Notes: generated from the letters alone by a model not told the origin. A stretch of 64,000 nucleotides of DNA from Pseudomonas sp. PDM04 (GCF_014851765.1 NZ_JACVAI010000001.1:806001-870000), one strand, 5' to 3'. Positions 26,672-35,532 are shown, counted from the first letter of the stretch. Translations and numbers: made by a program.

Positions 26672-27493
26672 TTATTCGGCTCGGGCTCGCACGTGGATCG
26701 CCGCGAACGGCTCATTCTGCACCAGCTCGACCAAAGATTCCTTGACCAGTTCAAGGATGGCCATAAAGGTCACCACCACCCCCAAACGTCCTTCTTCGGC
26801 GGTAAAAAGCTCGATAAAAGGCACGAAACCACCGCCCTTGAGGCGCTCCAGCACATCGCTCATGCGTTCGCGGGTGGACAGTGCCTCGCGGCTGACCTGA
26901 TGGCTTTCGAACATATCGCCACGGCGCAGGACCTCGGCCATGGACATCAGCAATTCCTCCAGGCTGACGTCGGGCAGCAACTTGCGCGCCCGGGCCTCCG
27001 GAGCGTCGAGCTTGGGCACGACCACATCGCGGCCGACGCGACTCAGGCCGTCGATGCCTTCGGCGGCGTTCTTGAAGCGTTCGTATTCCTGCAGGCGGCG
27101 GATCAATTCGGCGCGCGGGTCGTCTTCTTCCTCTTCGACGGTTTCGGCCCGGGGCAACAGCATCCGCGATTTGATTTCGGCCAGCATCGCGGCCATGACC
27201 AGGTACTCGGCGGCCAGCTCCAGGCGCACCGACTGCATCAGCTCGACATACCCCATGTACTGGCGGGTGATTTCCGCCACCGGGATGTCGAGGATGTTGA
27301 TGTTCTGCTTGCGGATCAGGTACAGCAGCAGGTCGAGCGGGCCTTCGAAGGCTTCGAGAAACACCTCGAGCGCATCCGGCGGGATGTACAGGTCCAGCGG
27401 CATTTCCAGGACCGCCTGGCCATAGACCATGGCGAAGGGCAGCTCCTGCTGGGCGCCGGCCTGACTGTCGACAACGGGTTCCACGGCGGACAT
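26672..27493 (-). CDS. scpA: Segregation and condensation protein ScpA
   Basis: This 273-residue kleisin subunit bridges SMC heads in chromosome condensation. The N-terminal FEGPLDLLLYLIRKQNINILDIPVAEI is the SMC-contacting signature; AEYLVMAAMLAEIKSRMLLP follows. A C-terminal winged-helix segment (VTFMAILELVKESLVEL) completes it. Its ATG directly abuts the stop of the upstream yciO-like gene, and scpB follows. Confidence 0.95.
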   Translation of the reverse strand: MSAVEPVVDSQAGAQQELPFAMVYGQAVLEMPLDLYIPPDALEVFLEAFEGPLDLLLYLIRKQNINILDIPVAEITRQYMGYVELMQSVRLELAAEYLVMAAMLAEIKSRMLLPRAETVEEEEDDPRAELIRRLQEYERFKNAAEGIDGLSRVGRDVVVPKLDAPEARARKLLPDVSLEELLMSMAEVLRRGDMFESHQVSREALSTRERMSDVLERLKGGGFVPFIELFTAEEGRLGVVVTFMAILELVKESLVELVQNEPFAAIHVRARAE

Positions 27494-28123
27494 CTAGGCC
27501 TCGGCCATGAACGGCGAGGGGTCGCCGCAACCGACGCGAATCACTTCCGGCTCGCCGTCCGCGAGGTTGATCACGGTGGAGGCCTTGATCCCGCCGAAAC
27601 CGCCGTCGATGATCAGGTCCACCTGGTGCTCCAGCAACTGGCGCATTTCGTAGGGGTCGCTCAGCGGATCGGTGTCGCCGGGCATGATCAGCGTAACGCT
27701 CATCAGCGGCTCGCCGAGCTCTTCCAGTAACGCCAGGGCGATCGGATGGCTGGGTACCCGCAGGCCGATGGTGCGCTTTTTCGGGTGCAGCAACAGGCGC
27801 GGGACTTCGCGGGTGGCGTTGAGAATAAAGGTGTAGGGCCCCGGCAAATGCGCCTTGAGCAGGCGGAAGGTGCCGGTATCGATCTTGGCGAACAGCCCGA
27901 GTTGCGAAAGATCGCTGCAGATCAGCGCAAAATTGTGCTTGTCGTCGAGGCCTCTCAACCGACGCACACGCTCCACGGCAACCTTGTCGCCGATCTGGCA
28001 ACCAATGGCGTAGGACGAGTCAGTGGGATAAATCACCACCCCGCCCTTGCGGATGATCTCGACAGCCTGTTTGATCAGACGCGCCTGCGGGTTTTCCGGA
28101 TGAATCTGGAAAAATTGACTCAC
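27494..28123 (-). CDS. yciO: L-threonylcarbamoyladenylate synthase-like protein (YciO/Sua5 family)
   Basis: This 209-residue YrdC-domain protein belongs to the YciO branch. The signature KGGVVIYPTDSSYAIGC and the segment RLRGLDDKHNFALICSDLSQLG are typical. Sua5/YrdC proteins make threonylcarbamoyl-AMP for tRNA t6A, but the YciO branch is a paralogue whose main role is less clear. The start is a GTG at 28123 with AGGTAGAG upstream, giving the family's usual length. It lies between rnm and scpA in a compact minus-strand operon. Confidence 0.88.
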   Translation of the reverse strand: MSQFFQIHPENPQARLIKQAVEIIRKGGVVIYPTDSSYAIGCQIGDKVAVERVRRLRGLDDKHNFALICSDLSQLGLFAKIDTGTFRLLKAHLPGPYTFILNATREVPRLLLHPKKRTIGLRVPSHPIALALLEELGEPLMSVTLIMPGDTDPLSDPYEMRQLLEHQVDLIIDGGFGGIKASTVINLADGEPEVIRVGCGDPSPFMAEA

Positions 28124-28136
28124 ATTCTCTACCTGT

Positions 28137-29000
28137 TCAGACGGCGGCAATAATTGGGTCATGTTTGAACCGACACCACAGTGGCGGCAGATCCTCCGGG
28201 AGCGGACGGTATTCACCGATCTCGGACCAGCCTCCAGGACCATGAAAATCACTGCCGGCACTGACCAGCAGGCCAAATTCGCGGGCCAGAATGGCCAGGC
28301 TGCCCACTTGCTCGGCGGGCTGATAGCCATTGACCACTTCGATCGCCTGGCCTCCCGCTTGAATATAGTCAGAAATCAGCCGACGACGCTTGCTGCGGGT
28401 GAAATCGTAATGCCAGGGATGCGCCAGGCTGACCCAGGCATCCGATGCCCGCAGGGTCTCGACGGTCTCTTCCAGGCTCGGCCAGTGTTGCTTGACGTCT
28501 CCCAGCTTGCCGGCCCCGAGCCATTTGCGGAACGCCTCGGCACGGTCCCTGACGAACCCTTCACGCACCATCCAGTCCGCGAAGTGCGGCCGGGCCGGCG
28601 CGTTGCCGCTGTCACCCAGAGCCTGCTGAATGGCGCGTGCGCCTTCCAGCGCACCCGGCATGCCCTTGAGCGCCAGCTTGCGGCTTATTTCTTCAGACCG
28701 CAGCCAGCGACCATCGTGCAATCGGGCGATGGCCTCGACCAGCGGTGGCGCCGTCACATCAAATCCGTAGCCCAGCACATGAATGGTCGCGCCACCCCAG
28801 GTGCAGGACAATTCGACGCCGTTGACCAGTTGCATCCCCAGCGCCGTTGCTGCGCTGCGGGCCTCTTCAAGGCCTTCGACGGTGTCGTGATCGGTCAGCG
28901 CCAGCACTTGCACGCCTTTCTCATGCGCGCGCGCCACCAGGGCAGCGGGCGCGAGCGCACCATCGGAGGCGGTGCTATGGCAGTGCAAATCGACGTTCAC
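28137..29000 (-). CDS. rnm: PHP-domain phosphoesterase / RNase AM (YciV family)
   Basis: This 287-residue metal-dependent phosphoesterase has the PHP motifs DLHCHSTASDG and ALTDHDTVEG at the N-terminus, later VELSC, and SDFH near the C-terminus as metal ligands. E. coli YciV (RNase AM) trims 5' ends of RNA and cleaves 3',5'-bisphosphonucleotides. I prefer the GTG at 29000 (VNVDLHCHS), the usual family N-terminus; a TTG at 29018 is an alternative. The gene is divergent from yciB and leads the rnm-yciO-scpA-scpB-rluB run. Confidence 0.88.
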   Translation of the reverse strand: MNVDLHCHSTASDGALAPAALVARAHEKGVQVLALTDHDTVEGLEEARSAATALGMQLVNGVELSCTWGGATIHVLGYGFDVTAPPLVEAIARLHDGRWLRSEEISRKLALKGMPGALEGARAIQQALGDSGNAPARPHFADWMVREGFVRDRAEAFRKWLGAGKLGDVKQHWPSLEETVETLRASDAWVSLAHPWHYDFTRSKRRRLISDYIQAGGQAIEVVNGYQPAEQVGSLAILAREFGLLVSAGSDFHGPGGWSEIGEYRPLPEDLPPLWCRFKHDPIIAAV

Positions 29001-29087
29001 GGGGATACTTGACCTCAAATCAGCTGGCGCTATCGCGCGCCCATATGTTTGTTATTATGCCGCCACATCCTGCTTCTGGCTGCCACT

Positions 29088-29684
29088 GTGAAACAATTCA
29101 TCGATTTCATCCCGCTCCTGCTGTTTTTCATCGTGTTCAAGATAGACCCCCGGGTCGTCGACATCGCCGGCCATCAGGTGACGGTAGGCGGTATCTACAG
29201 TGCCACCGCGATGCTGATCATCAGCTCTCTGGTGGTCTACGGCACGCTCTTCATCAAGCAGCGCAAGCTGGAGAAGAGCCAGTGGCTGACCCTCATCGCC
29301 TGCCTGGTCTTCGGCAGCCTGACCCTGGCGTTCCACAGCGAGACCTTCCTGAAATGGAAAGCCCCGGTGGTCAACTGGCTGTTTGCCCTGGCGTTCATCG
29401 GCAGCCACTTCATCGGCGACCAGTTGCTGATCAAGCGCATCATGGGCCACGCACTGACCCTGCCCGACCTGATCTGGACACGCCTGAACATCGCCTGGAT
29501 CGCGTTTTTCCTGTTCTGCGGCGCGGCCAACCTGTTCGTCGCGTTCACGTTCCAGGACTACTGGGTCGACTTCAAGGTCTTCGGCAGCCTGGGCATGACG
29601 GTGCTGTTCCTGGTCGCCCAGGGCATTTATCTGTCGCGCCATCTGCACGACGCCGAGACCACCACGCCAAAAACCGAGGACTGA
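29088..29684 (+). CDS. yciB: Inner-membrane septation protein YciB (IspZ)
   Basis: This 198-residue protein has five or six membrane helices. The N-terminus [17 protein letters not shown] and the motif [16 protein letters not shown] are diagnostic of the intracellular septation protein A family, which influences envelope synthesis and division. The GTG at 29088 is chosen because family members start (M)KQF. yciI follows after one base. Confidence 0.94.
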   Translation: MKQFIDFIPLLLFFIVFKIDPRVVDIAGHQVTVGGIYSATAMLIISSLVVYGTLFIKQRKLEKSQWLTLIACLVFGSLTLAFHSETFLKWKAPVVNWLFALAFIGSHFIGDQLLIKRIMGHALTLPDLIWTRLNIAWIAFFLFCGAANLFVAFTFQDYWVDFKVFGSLGMTVLFLVAQGIYLSRHLHDAETTTPKTED

Positions 29685-29685
29685 C

Positions 29686-29985
29686 ATGCTTTACGCAATC
29701 ATTGCCACAGACGTCGCCAACTCCCTGGAAGCCCGCCTGGCCGCACGGCCTGCACACCTCGAGCGCCTGCAGGCGCTCAAGGGCGAAGGCCGCATCGTGT
29801 TGGCCGGTCCGCATCCGGCCGTCGACAGCAACGATCCAGGCGCGGCGGGTTTCACCGGCAGCCTGATCGTCGCGCAATTCGATTCCCTGAGCGCCGCGCA
29901 GGCCTGGGCCGACGCCGACCCGTACGTCGCCGCGGGCGTCTACGCCAACGTGACCGTCAAGCCGTTCAAGCAAGTCCTGCCTTAA
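29686..29985 (+). CDS. yciI: YciI-like protein
   Basis: This 99-residue ferredoxin-like alpha/beta protein has the family N-terminus [17 protein letters not shown] followed by [22 protein letters not shown], including the conserved His and the Asp ([12 protein letters not shown]) thought to form the active site. The biochemical role is unknown in general. It is translationally linked to yciB by a one-base gap. Confidence 0.93.
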   Translation: MLYAIIATDVANSLEARLAARPAHLERLQALKGEGRIVLAGPHPAVDSNDPGAAGFTGSLIVAQFDSLSAAQAWADADPYVAAGVYANVTVKPFKQVLP

Positions 29986-30095
29986 CATCTCCCGCCGCGA
30001 TGAACCTTCTCGGTTCATCGCGCTCTCAATCGCTCATTATTCTCGTTTGCCTGCCGACAACCTGCCCAATACTCGATTGGAATTCAGGAGTTGCC

Positions 30096-30509
30096 ATGCG
30101 CAAAGGTCCGTTGTGTCTGATGTTGGTCACGTTGTCGATGGTGGCACCCGTCCATGGTGAAGAAAGCACCGAGGGCAGCCACTCGACGCCTCTGTCCTTG
30201 AGCGCCGGCGCCCAGATCACCGAGTTGCAGCAACGCTTGAAGGCAAGCGAACAGCAACGGGAAGAGTTGAGCAAACAACTGCAGAATGCCGATGCCGAAC
30301 GTGAAAGCGCCCAGCTGGGCCGCTTGCGCCAAGAGAACCAGCGATTGAAGCTGCAACTCAAGGAAGCCCAGGCCGGCAGCCCGCTTCAGCATTTTCTCAC
30401 CGACCAGCAGCAATGGTTCGTGATCGGTGCGGGAGTTGCGCTATTGGCCCTGCTCTGCGGTATCTTCGCCAGTGGTGCAAGTCGCAAACGTCGACAATGG
30501 CTAAATTGA
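30096..30509 (+). CDS. Signal-anchored coiled-coil membrane protein (often annotated as an IF-2-like protein)
   Basis: This 137-residue protein has a cleavable-type signal peptide (MRKGPLCLMLVTLSMVAPVHG), a coiled coil of about 60 residues (ITELQQRLKASEQQREEL onward), one C-terminal membrane helix (WFVIGAGVALLALLCGIFA) and a short basic cytoplasmic end. The layout resembles the TM-anchored YgiM/SH3-type proteins but lacks the SH3 domain. CAGGAG precedes the ATG at 30096. It lies 7 bases before the response-regulator gene, so the two may be cotranscribed. The function is not known. Confidence 0.75.
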   Translation: MRKGPLCLMLVTLSMVAPVHGEESTEGSHSTPLSLSAGAQITELQQRLKASEQQREELSKQLQNADAERESAQLGRLRQENQRLKLQLKEAQAGSPLQHFLTDQQQWFVIGAGVALLALLCGIFASGASRKRRQWLN

Positions 30510-30516
30510 GTGAGTC

Positions 30517-31194
30517 ATGAGCGAGCTGTTATTAATTGATGACGATCAGGAGCTGTGTGAGCTGCTGGTCAGTTGGCTGAGCCAGGAAGGCTTCCTGGTG
30601 CGTGCCTGCCACGATGGCCAGAGCGCCCGCCGGGCACTGGCCGAAACGTCCCCCGCCGCCGTGGTGCTGGACGTGATGCTGCCCGACGGCAGCGGCCTTG
30701 AACTGCTCAAGCAATTGCGCAGCGACCACCCGGACTTGCCGGTGCTGATGCTTTCTGCCCGCGGCGAACCGCTGGACCGCATCCTGGGTCTGGAACTGGG
30801 CGCCGACGATTACCTGGCCAAACCCTGCGATCCACGGGAACTGACCGCCCGTCTGCGCGCGGTGTTGCGCCGCAGCCATCCGGCGGCGGTGTCCAGTCAG
30901 CTCGAACTGGGAGACTTGTGTTTCAGCCCGGTGCGCGGCGTGGTCAGCATCGATGAACAGGAATTCACCCTCACCGTGTCCGAAAGCCGTTTGCTCGAAG
31001 CCTTGCTCAAGCAGCCCGGCGAGCCACTGGACAAGCAGGAACTGGCGCAGATCGCCCTCGGCCGCAAGCTGACCCTGTACGACCGCAGCCTGGACATGCA
31101 CGTCAGCAACCTGCGCAAGAAAATCGGCCCCCACCCCGACGGTCGCCCCCGCATCGTCGCCCTGCGCAGCCGGGGTTATTACTACAGTCTCTGA
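30517..31194 (+). CDS. OmpR/CpxR-type response regulator
   Basis: This 225-residue two-component regulator has an N-terminal receiver domain with acidic pocket DDD at 8-10, phospho-acceptor Asp52 (VVLDVMLPDG) and Lys102 (GADDYLAKP). The C-terminal OmpR-type winged helix (about 130-225) ends YDRSLDMHVSNLRKKIG and LRSRGYYYSL. The closest familiar relatives are CpxR and RstA. Its cognate kinase is most likely the one at 32001, separated by a Spy-like gene and repeats rather than being directly adjacent. Confidence 0.9.
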   Translation: MSELLLIDDDQELCELLVSWLSQEGFLVRACHDGQSARRALAETSPAAVVLDVMLPDGSGLELLKQLRSDHPDLPVLMLSARGEPLDRILGLELGADDYLAKPCDPRELTARLRAVLRRSHPAAVSSQLELGDLCFSPVRGVVSIDEQEFTLTVSESRLLEALLKQPGEPLDKQELAQIALGRKLTLYDRSLDMHVSNLRKKIGPHPDGRPRIVALRSRGYYYSL

Positions 31195-31220
31195 GCGGTC
31201 ATCGGCGAAACGCTTGCAAG

Positions 31221-31240
31221 CGCGAGCGTGCTCGCGATGG
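31221..31240. repeat. Single diverged REP half
   Basis: CGCGAGCGTGCTCGCGATGG resembles one half of the REPINs in this window but has no inverted partner nearby. It lies between the response regulator and the Spy-like gene. Confidence 0.6.
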
Positions 31241-31285
31241 ACGTCAACGAGGGGCCGGCGTTTGTAAGAACGGCTCAAAACAGTC

Positions 31286-31301
31286 TTTACCCAAGCTTTA
31301 C
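31286..31301. promoter_or_regulatory. CpxR-like direct-repeat operator
   Basis: TTTACCCAAGCTTTAC is a direct repeat of TTTAC (GTAAA on the other strand) with 11 bases from start to start, one helical turn. CpxR boxes are GTAAA repeats of this kind. It lies 82 bases upstream of the Spy-like ATG, where an activator site is expected. Confidence 0.5.
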
Positions 31302-31383
31302 GCTCCGCTGACCGCCGCTGACCTTGAACTCCGTAATCTGAACTCATCCGGAACGTACCGGGAACGAGACAAGGAGATTCACC

Positions 31384-31833
31384 ATGCGCAAGACTCTTAT
31401 CGCCCTGATGTTCGCTGCGGCCCTGCCCACCGTTGCCATGGCCATGCCTGAAGGCACCGGCCCGATGGGTGGCCCGCTGGACGGCCCACGCCACGGTGGC
31501 CAGATGCACGAGATGCGCGGCAAAGGCCCGTACAGCCAACTGGACCTGAGCCGCGAGCAACGCGAGCAGATCCGCAAGATCATGGGCGAACAGATGCACG
31601 AGCGTAAGCAGGTCGTCGACAAGTACCTGGAGAAACTCTCGCCAGCAGACCAGAAGGCCATGAAGGACGAGATGGCGGCCAACCACAAGAAAGCCGAAGC
31701 GGATGTACGGGCGCTGCTGAAACCGGATCAACAGAAGAAATTCGACGAGATCCAGAAGAAACAGGCGGAACGCCGTGCCGAATGGGCTGAATTCAAGGCC
31801 TGGAAAGCGCAACAACCGCAAAAAGCGCAATAA
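31384..31833 (+). CDS. Spy/CpxP-family periplasmic protein
   Basis: This 149-residue periplasmic protein has a signal peptide (MRKTLIALMFAAALPTVAMA) followed by a His/Met/Gly-rich start and a helical body. Two LTxxQ-like repeats are visible: LDLSREQREQIRKIM and LLKPDQQKKFDEI. Such proteins are stress-induced chaperones or feedback inhibitors of Cpx-type kinases. AAGGAG precedes the ATG, and a CpxR-like box lies upstream. Its position between regulator and kinase genes supports a role in that circuit. Confidence 0.88.
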   Translation: MRKTLIALMFAAALPTVAMAMPEGTGPMGGPLDGPRHGGQMHEMRGKGPYSQLDLSREQREQIRKIMGEQMHERKQVVDKYLEKLSPADQKAMKDEMAANHKKAEADVRALLKPDQQKKFDEIQKKQAERRAEWAEFKAWKAQQPQKAQ

Positions 31834-31887
31834 TGCGCTAATCCGAACCCGGCGGCTGAACCCGTCGGGTTCGTTGACATTAAAAAT

Positions 31888-31973
31888 GTGGGAGCGAGCC
31901 TGCTCGCGATGATGGAGTGTCAGTCGACAACGTTTTACTGACCCACCGCCATCGCGAGCAGGCTCGCTCCACA
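31888..31973. repeat. REPIN (inverted REP pair)
   Basis: GTGGGAGCGAGCCTGCTCGC and its reverse complement flank about 47 bases between the Spy-like gene and the sensor kinase. The spacer shares GGAGTGTCAGTCG with the REPIN at 19876. Confidence 0.92.
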
Positions 31974-32000
31974 TGGACTGTGTAAGTTCGAGGGCTTTCT

Positions 32001-33341
32001 GTGCGTTCACTGTTCTGGCGAATCCTGGCCAGCTTCTGGCTGGCCATCACCCTGGTTGCAGGGCTGTCCATCCTGCTCGGGCACATGCTCAATCAGGATG
32101 CCTGGATTCTCAGCCGGCATCCGGGTCTCAACACCCTGGCCGAAGAGTGGACGCAAACCTACGAAGCCCAGGGCGAGGAAGCGGCCCAGGACATCCTCGA
32201 ACAGCGCAAACGCCAGTACCACATTGACGTCCAGGTGCTCAACGAAAGCGGCGACCCGGTCGTTCGCGGCACCTTTCCGCGCCGCGCCGCAGCCTTTGAA
32301 GCGCGCCAGAACAACGATGACCGGCGCCTGCCCTGGCGCCGTCTGACCGATGAATACACCAGCGCCAAGACCGGCGACACCTACCTGCTGATCTACCGCA
32401 TCCCCCACCCGGAACTGGACGCGTGGCACCGCGAAAGCCTGCTCTGGCCACTCAGCGCACTGGGCATCGCCCTGGTGGTGCTGACGCTGTTCAGCCTGTT
32501 GGTGACCTTGTCCATCACCCGTCCACTGAGCCGCCTGCGCGGCGCGGTGCATGACCTGGGGCAAACCACCTACCAACAGAACAGCCTGGTGAAACTGGCC
32601 AACCGTCGCGATGAATTCGGCGTGCTGGCCAACGACTTCAACCGCATGGGCGCGCGCCTGCAAAGCCTGATCGGCAGTCAGCGACAACTGTTGCGTGACG
32701 TTTCCCACGAATTGCGCTCGCCCCTTGCCCGGCTGCGCATTGCGCTGGCACTGGCCGAGCGGGCCAGCCCCGAGGAACGGGAAAGACTCTGGCCACGCCT
32801 GACCCGCGAATGTGACCGGCTCGAGGCATTGATCAGCGAAATCCTGGTGCTGGCACGGGTGGACGCCGACAATGCCAGCGCTGAAGAGGTCGATCTGAAT
32901 GCGCTGCTCAATACCCTGCAAAAGGACGCACAACTGGGGTCGCCGGAACAGTCTGTCGAGCTGGACGCCGAAGCGAACCTCAACCTCAGAGGCTGGCCGA
33001 CGATGATCGAGCGCGCCGTGGACAACCTGCTGCGCAACGCCCAGCGGTTCAATCCGGTCGGGCAATCGATCGAATTACAGGCACTGCGTCAGGGCGAGCG
33101 GATTGTGGTTCGGGTGCGCGACCATGGCCCCGGCGTGGACGCCGAACACCTGAACCAGTTGGGCGAGCCGTTTTACCGGGCTCCCGGGCAAACCGCGCCA
33201 GGGCACGGCCTGGGGTTGGCCATCGCCCGCCGCGCGGCGGAGCGGCATGGGGGTAGCCTGGTGCTGGCCAATCATCCCGACGGCGGGTTCATTGCCAGCC
33301 TGGAGTTGCCGTTGGTGCCGGGGGCCGTCGTCCAGTCCTGA
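32001..33341 (+). CDS. CpxA-like sensor histidine kinase
   Basis: This 446-residue inner-membrane kinase has membrane helix 1 (about 8-30), a periplasmic sensor of about 115 residues, helix 2 (about 150-172), a HAMP linker (SITRPLSRLRGAVHDLG), a HisKA domain with phospho-acceptor His236 in LLRDVSHELRSPLARLR, and an ATPase domain with N (NLLRNAQRF), G1 (VRDHGPGV) and G2 (GHGLGLAIARR) boxes. The start is a GTG at 32001 with GAGGG upstream. It is the likely partner of the regulator at 30517. Confidence 0.92.
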   Translation: MRSLFWRILASFWLAITLVAGLSILLGHMLNQDAWILSRHPGLNTLAEEWTQTYEAQGEEAAQDILEQRKRQYHIDVQVLNESGDPVVRGTFPRRAAAFEARQNNDDRRLPWRRLTDEYTSAKTGDTYLLIYRIPHPELDAWHRESLLWPLSALGIALVVLTLFSLLVTLSITRPLSRLRGAVHDLGQTTYQQNSLVKLANRRDEFGVLANDFNRMGARLQSLIGSQRQLLRDVSHELRSPLARLRIALALAERASPEERERLWPRLTRECDRLEALISEILVLARVDADNASAEEVDLNALLNTLQKDAQLGSPEQSVELDAEANLNLRGWPTMIERAVDNLLRNAQRFNPVGQSIELQALRQGERIVVRVRDHGPGVDAEHLNQLGEPFYRAPGQTAPGHGLGLAIARRAAERHGGSLVLANHPDGGFIASLELPLVPGAVVQS

Positions 33342-33347
33342 CCACTT

Positions 33348-33373
33348 GTGGGAGCGAGCCTGCTCGCTCCCAC
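33348..33373. repeat. Collapsed REPIN: perfect 12-bp palindrome
   Basis: GTGGGAGCGAGC, a central CT, and the exact reverse complement form a 26-base hairpin. It is what remains if the usual spacer between two REPs is deleted. It lies between two convergent genes and could act as a bidirectional terminator. Confidence 0.85.
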
Positions 33374-33389
33374 ATTCGTACAGCGGGGG

Positions 33390-33956
33390 TCAGGCCTTGC
33401 CCGGCCAGGCGCTGACAAACTCCGCCAGATCCACCTTCTCCGCCACCCGCGGTTCCTTCTGCGGTGTACCGAGGTACAGGAAGGCAATCACCTCCTCCCC
33501 TTCCGCCAGGCCCAGGCCCTTGGCCACATGGGGCGAGTAGGCCAGCTCACCGGTGCGCCAGACTGCGCCGATTCCCTGGGCGTACGCCGCCAGCAAAATC
33601 CCGTGCGCCGCACACCCCGCCGCCAGCAGTTGCTCGGACTTCGGATACTTGACGTGATCCTGCACCCGCGCGATGACCACCACCACCAGCGGTGCCCGCA
33701 GCGGCCCGTTACGCGCCTTGTCCAGCGCCGCTTCCGATACCTCGCTGTCGTGCAATTTCGCCGCTTCGGCCAGCAATTCGCCCATCTGTTCCCGTGCTGC
33801 GCCCTCGACGGTGAGGAAGCGCCACGGCTGCAAGTGGCCGTGGTCCGGCGCACGCATTGCCGCGTTGAACAGCACTTCACGCTGTTCGGCGGTCGGGGCC
33901 GGATCAAGCAATCGTGGGACGGAAACACGGTTGAGCAACGCGTCGAGAGCCTGCAT
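33390..33956 (-). CDS. Nitroreductase family protein (YdjA-like)
   Basis: This 188-residue FMN-dependent NAD(P)H nitroreductase is of the short YdjA type. Signatures are SVPRLLDPAPTAEQREVL at the N-terminus, APDHGHLQPWRFLTV (FMN phosphate site) and GIGAVWRTGELAYSP. It probably works as a homodimer in the cytoplasm; the physiological substrate is unknown. It is convergent with the sensor kinase and divergent from trkH. Confidence 0.92.
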   Translation of the reverse strand: MQALDALLNRVSVPRLLDPAPTAEQREVLFNAAMRAPDHGHLQPWRFLTVEGAAREQMGELLAEAAKLHDSEVSEAALDKARNGPLRAPLVVVVIARVQDHVKYPKSEQLLAAGCAAHGILLAAYAQGIGAVWRTGELAYSPHVAKGLGLAEGEEVIAFLYLGTPQKEPRVAEKVDLAEFVSAWPGKA

Positions 33957-34077
33957 CGGCCACCTCCTGAAAAAATTGTCCGGCTATTCTAGCGGTAAGC
34001 GTCCGGCGGTGCCGGTTTACATGCCCTGCCCCATGGGTAGAATGGCGCCCTCCCCACTTTCAGCCCGAGCGGACTTC

Positions 34078-35532
34078 ATGGCGTTGCCGACTTTACGAAC
34101 CATTGGTTTCATCATCGGCCTCTTCCTGATCACGCTGGCGATCGCCATGGTCGTGCCCATGGCCACCCTGGTGATTTTCGAACGCACCAGCGACATGCCA
34201 TCGTTCCTCTGGTCCAGCATGATCACGTTCCTGGCGGGGCTCGCCCTGGTCATCCCCGGTCGTCCCGAGCATGTGCACCTGCGCCCGCGGGACATGTACC
34301 TGCTGACGGTCAGCAGCTGGCTGGTGGTGTGCATCTTTGCTGCGCTGCCATTCCTGCTGACCCAGCACATCAGCTACACCGACTCGTTCTTCGAGAGCAT
34401 GTCGGGGATCACGGCCACCGGCTCAACGGTGCTCAACCATCTGGACGACATGTCGCCCGGCATCCTGATGTGGCGCTCGCTGCTGCACTGGATCGGCGGC
34501 ATCGGCTTTATCGGCATGGCGGTCGCGATCCTGCCGTTGCTGCGCATCGGTGGCATGCGCCTGTTCCAGACCGAGTCCTCGGACCGTTCGGAAAAAGTCA
34601 TGCCCCGCTCGCACATGGTGGCGCGGTTGATCGTGGCGGCCTATGTCGGCATCACCATTCTCGGCAGCCTGGCGTTCTGGTGGGCAGGCATGAGCCCGTT
34701 CGATGCGATCAACCATGCGATGTCGGCCATTTCCACCGGAGGGTTCTCCACCTCCGACCTGTCACTGGCCAAGTGGACGCAACCGGCGGTGCACTGGGTG
34801 GCCATCGTCATCATGATTCTCGGCAGCCTGCCGTTCACCCTGTACGTGGCGACCCTGCGCGGCAATCGCAAGGCCCTGATCAAGGATCAACAGGTCCAGG
34901 GGCTGCTCGGCATGCTGCTGGTCACTTGGCTGGTGCTCGGCACCTGGTACTGGTGGACGACCCAGCTGCACTGGCTGGAGGCGTTGCGGCACGTGGCGCT
35001 GAACGTGACCTCGGTGGTCACCACCACCGGTTTTGCGCTGGGGGACTACAGCCTCTGGGGCAACTTCTCGTTGATGCTGTTCTTTTACCTGGGTTTTGTC
35101 GGCGGCTGTTCGGGCTCGACCGCGGGCGGGATCAAGATTTTCCGCTTCCAGGTGGCCTACATCCTGCTCAAGGCCAACCTTAACCAGCTGATTCACCCGC
35201 GCGCGGTGATCAAGCAGAAGTACAACGGCCACCGTCTCGACGAAGAGATCGTGCGCTCGATCCTGACCTTCTCGTTCTTCTTCGCCATCACCATCTGCGT
35301 GATTGCGCTGCTGCTGTCGCTGCTCGGCGTCGACTGGATGACGGCCCTGACCGGCGCGGCCAGCACCGTGTCCGGCGTCGGCCCGGGGCTGGGCGAAACC
35401 ATCGGCCCGGCGGGCAACTTCGCCAGCCTGCCGGATGCGGCCAAGTGGATTCTCTCGTTCGGCATGCTGCTCGGCCGACTGGAGATCATTACGGTGTTCG
35501 TTCTGTGTATTCCGGCGTTCTGGCGTCACTGA
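34078..35532 (+). CDS. trkH: Trk potassium uptake membrane subunit TrkH
   Basis: This 484-residue K+ transporter subunit has about ten membrane helices and four pore-loop repeats with selectivity-filter glycines: SGITATGSTVL, SAISTGGFST, SVVTTTGFALG and STVSGVGPGLG. The segment FVGGCSGSTAGGIKIFRF is typical of TrkH/TrkG. It would need TrkA, which is not in the window. I chose the ATG at 34078, which matches the family N-terminus. Its 3' end overlaps the convergent AraC gene by 44 bases. Confidence 0.96.
   Translation: MALPTLRTIGFIIGLFLITLAIAMVVPMATLVIFERTSDMPSFLWSSMITFLAGLALVIPGRPEHVHLRPRDMYLLTVSSWLVVCIFAALPFLLTQHISYTDSFFESMSGITATGSTVLNHLDDMSPGILMWRSLLHWIGGIGFIGMAVAILPLLRIGGMRLFQTESSDRSEKVMPRSHMVARLIVAAYVGITILGSLAFWWAGMSPFDAINHAMSAISTGGFSTSDLSLAKWTQPAVHWVAIVIMILGSLPFTLYVATLRGNRKALIKDQQVQGLLGMLLVTWLVLGTWYWWTTQLHWLEALRHVALNVTSVVTTTGFALGDYSLWGNFSLMLFFYLGFVGGCSGSTAGGIKIFRFQVAYILLKANLNQLIHPRAVIKQKYNGHRLDEEIVRSILTFSFFFAITICVIALLLSLLGVDWMTALTGAASTVSGVGPGLGETIGPAGNFASLPDAAKWILSFGMLLGRLEIITVFVLCIPAFWRH

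Noticed and set aside
30532..32010. 492-residue minus-strand frame over the regulator and Spy-like genes
   Set aside because: It runs through the REPIN and has no family signal; the plus-strand genes are certain.
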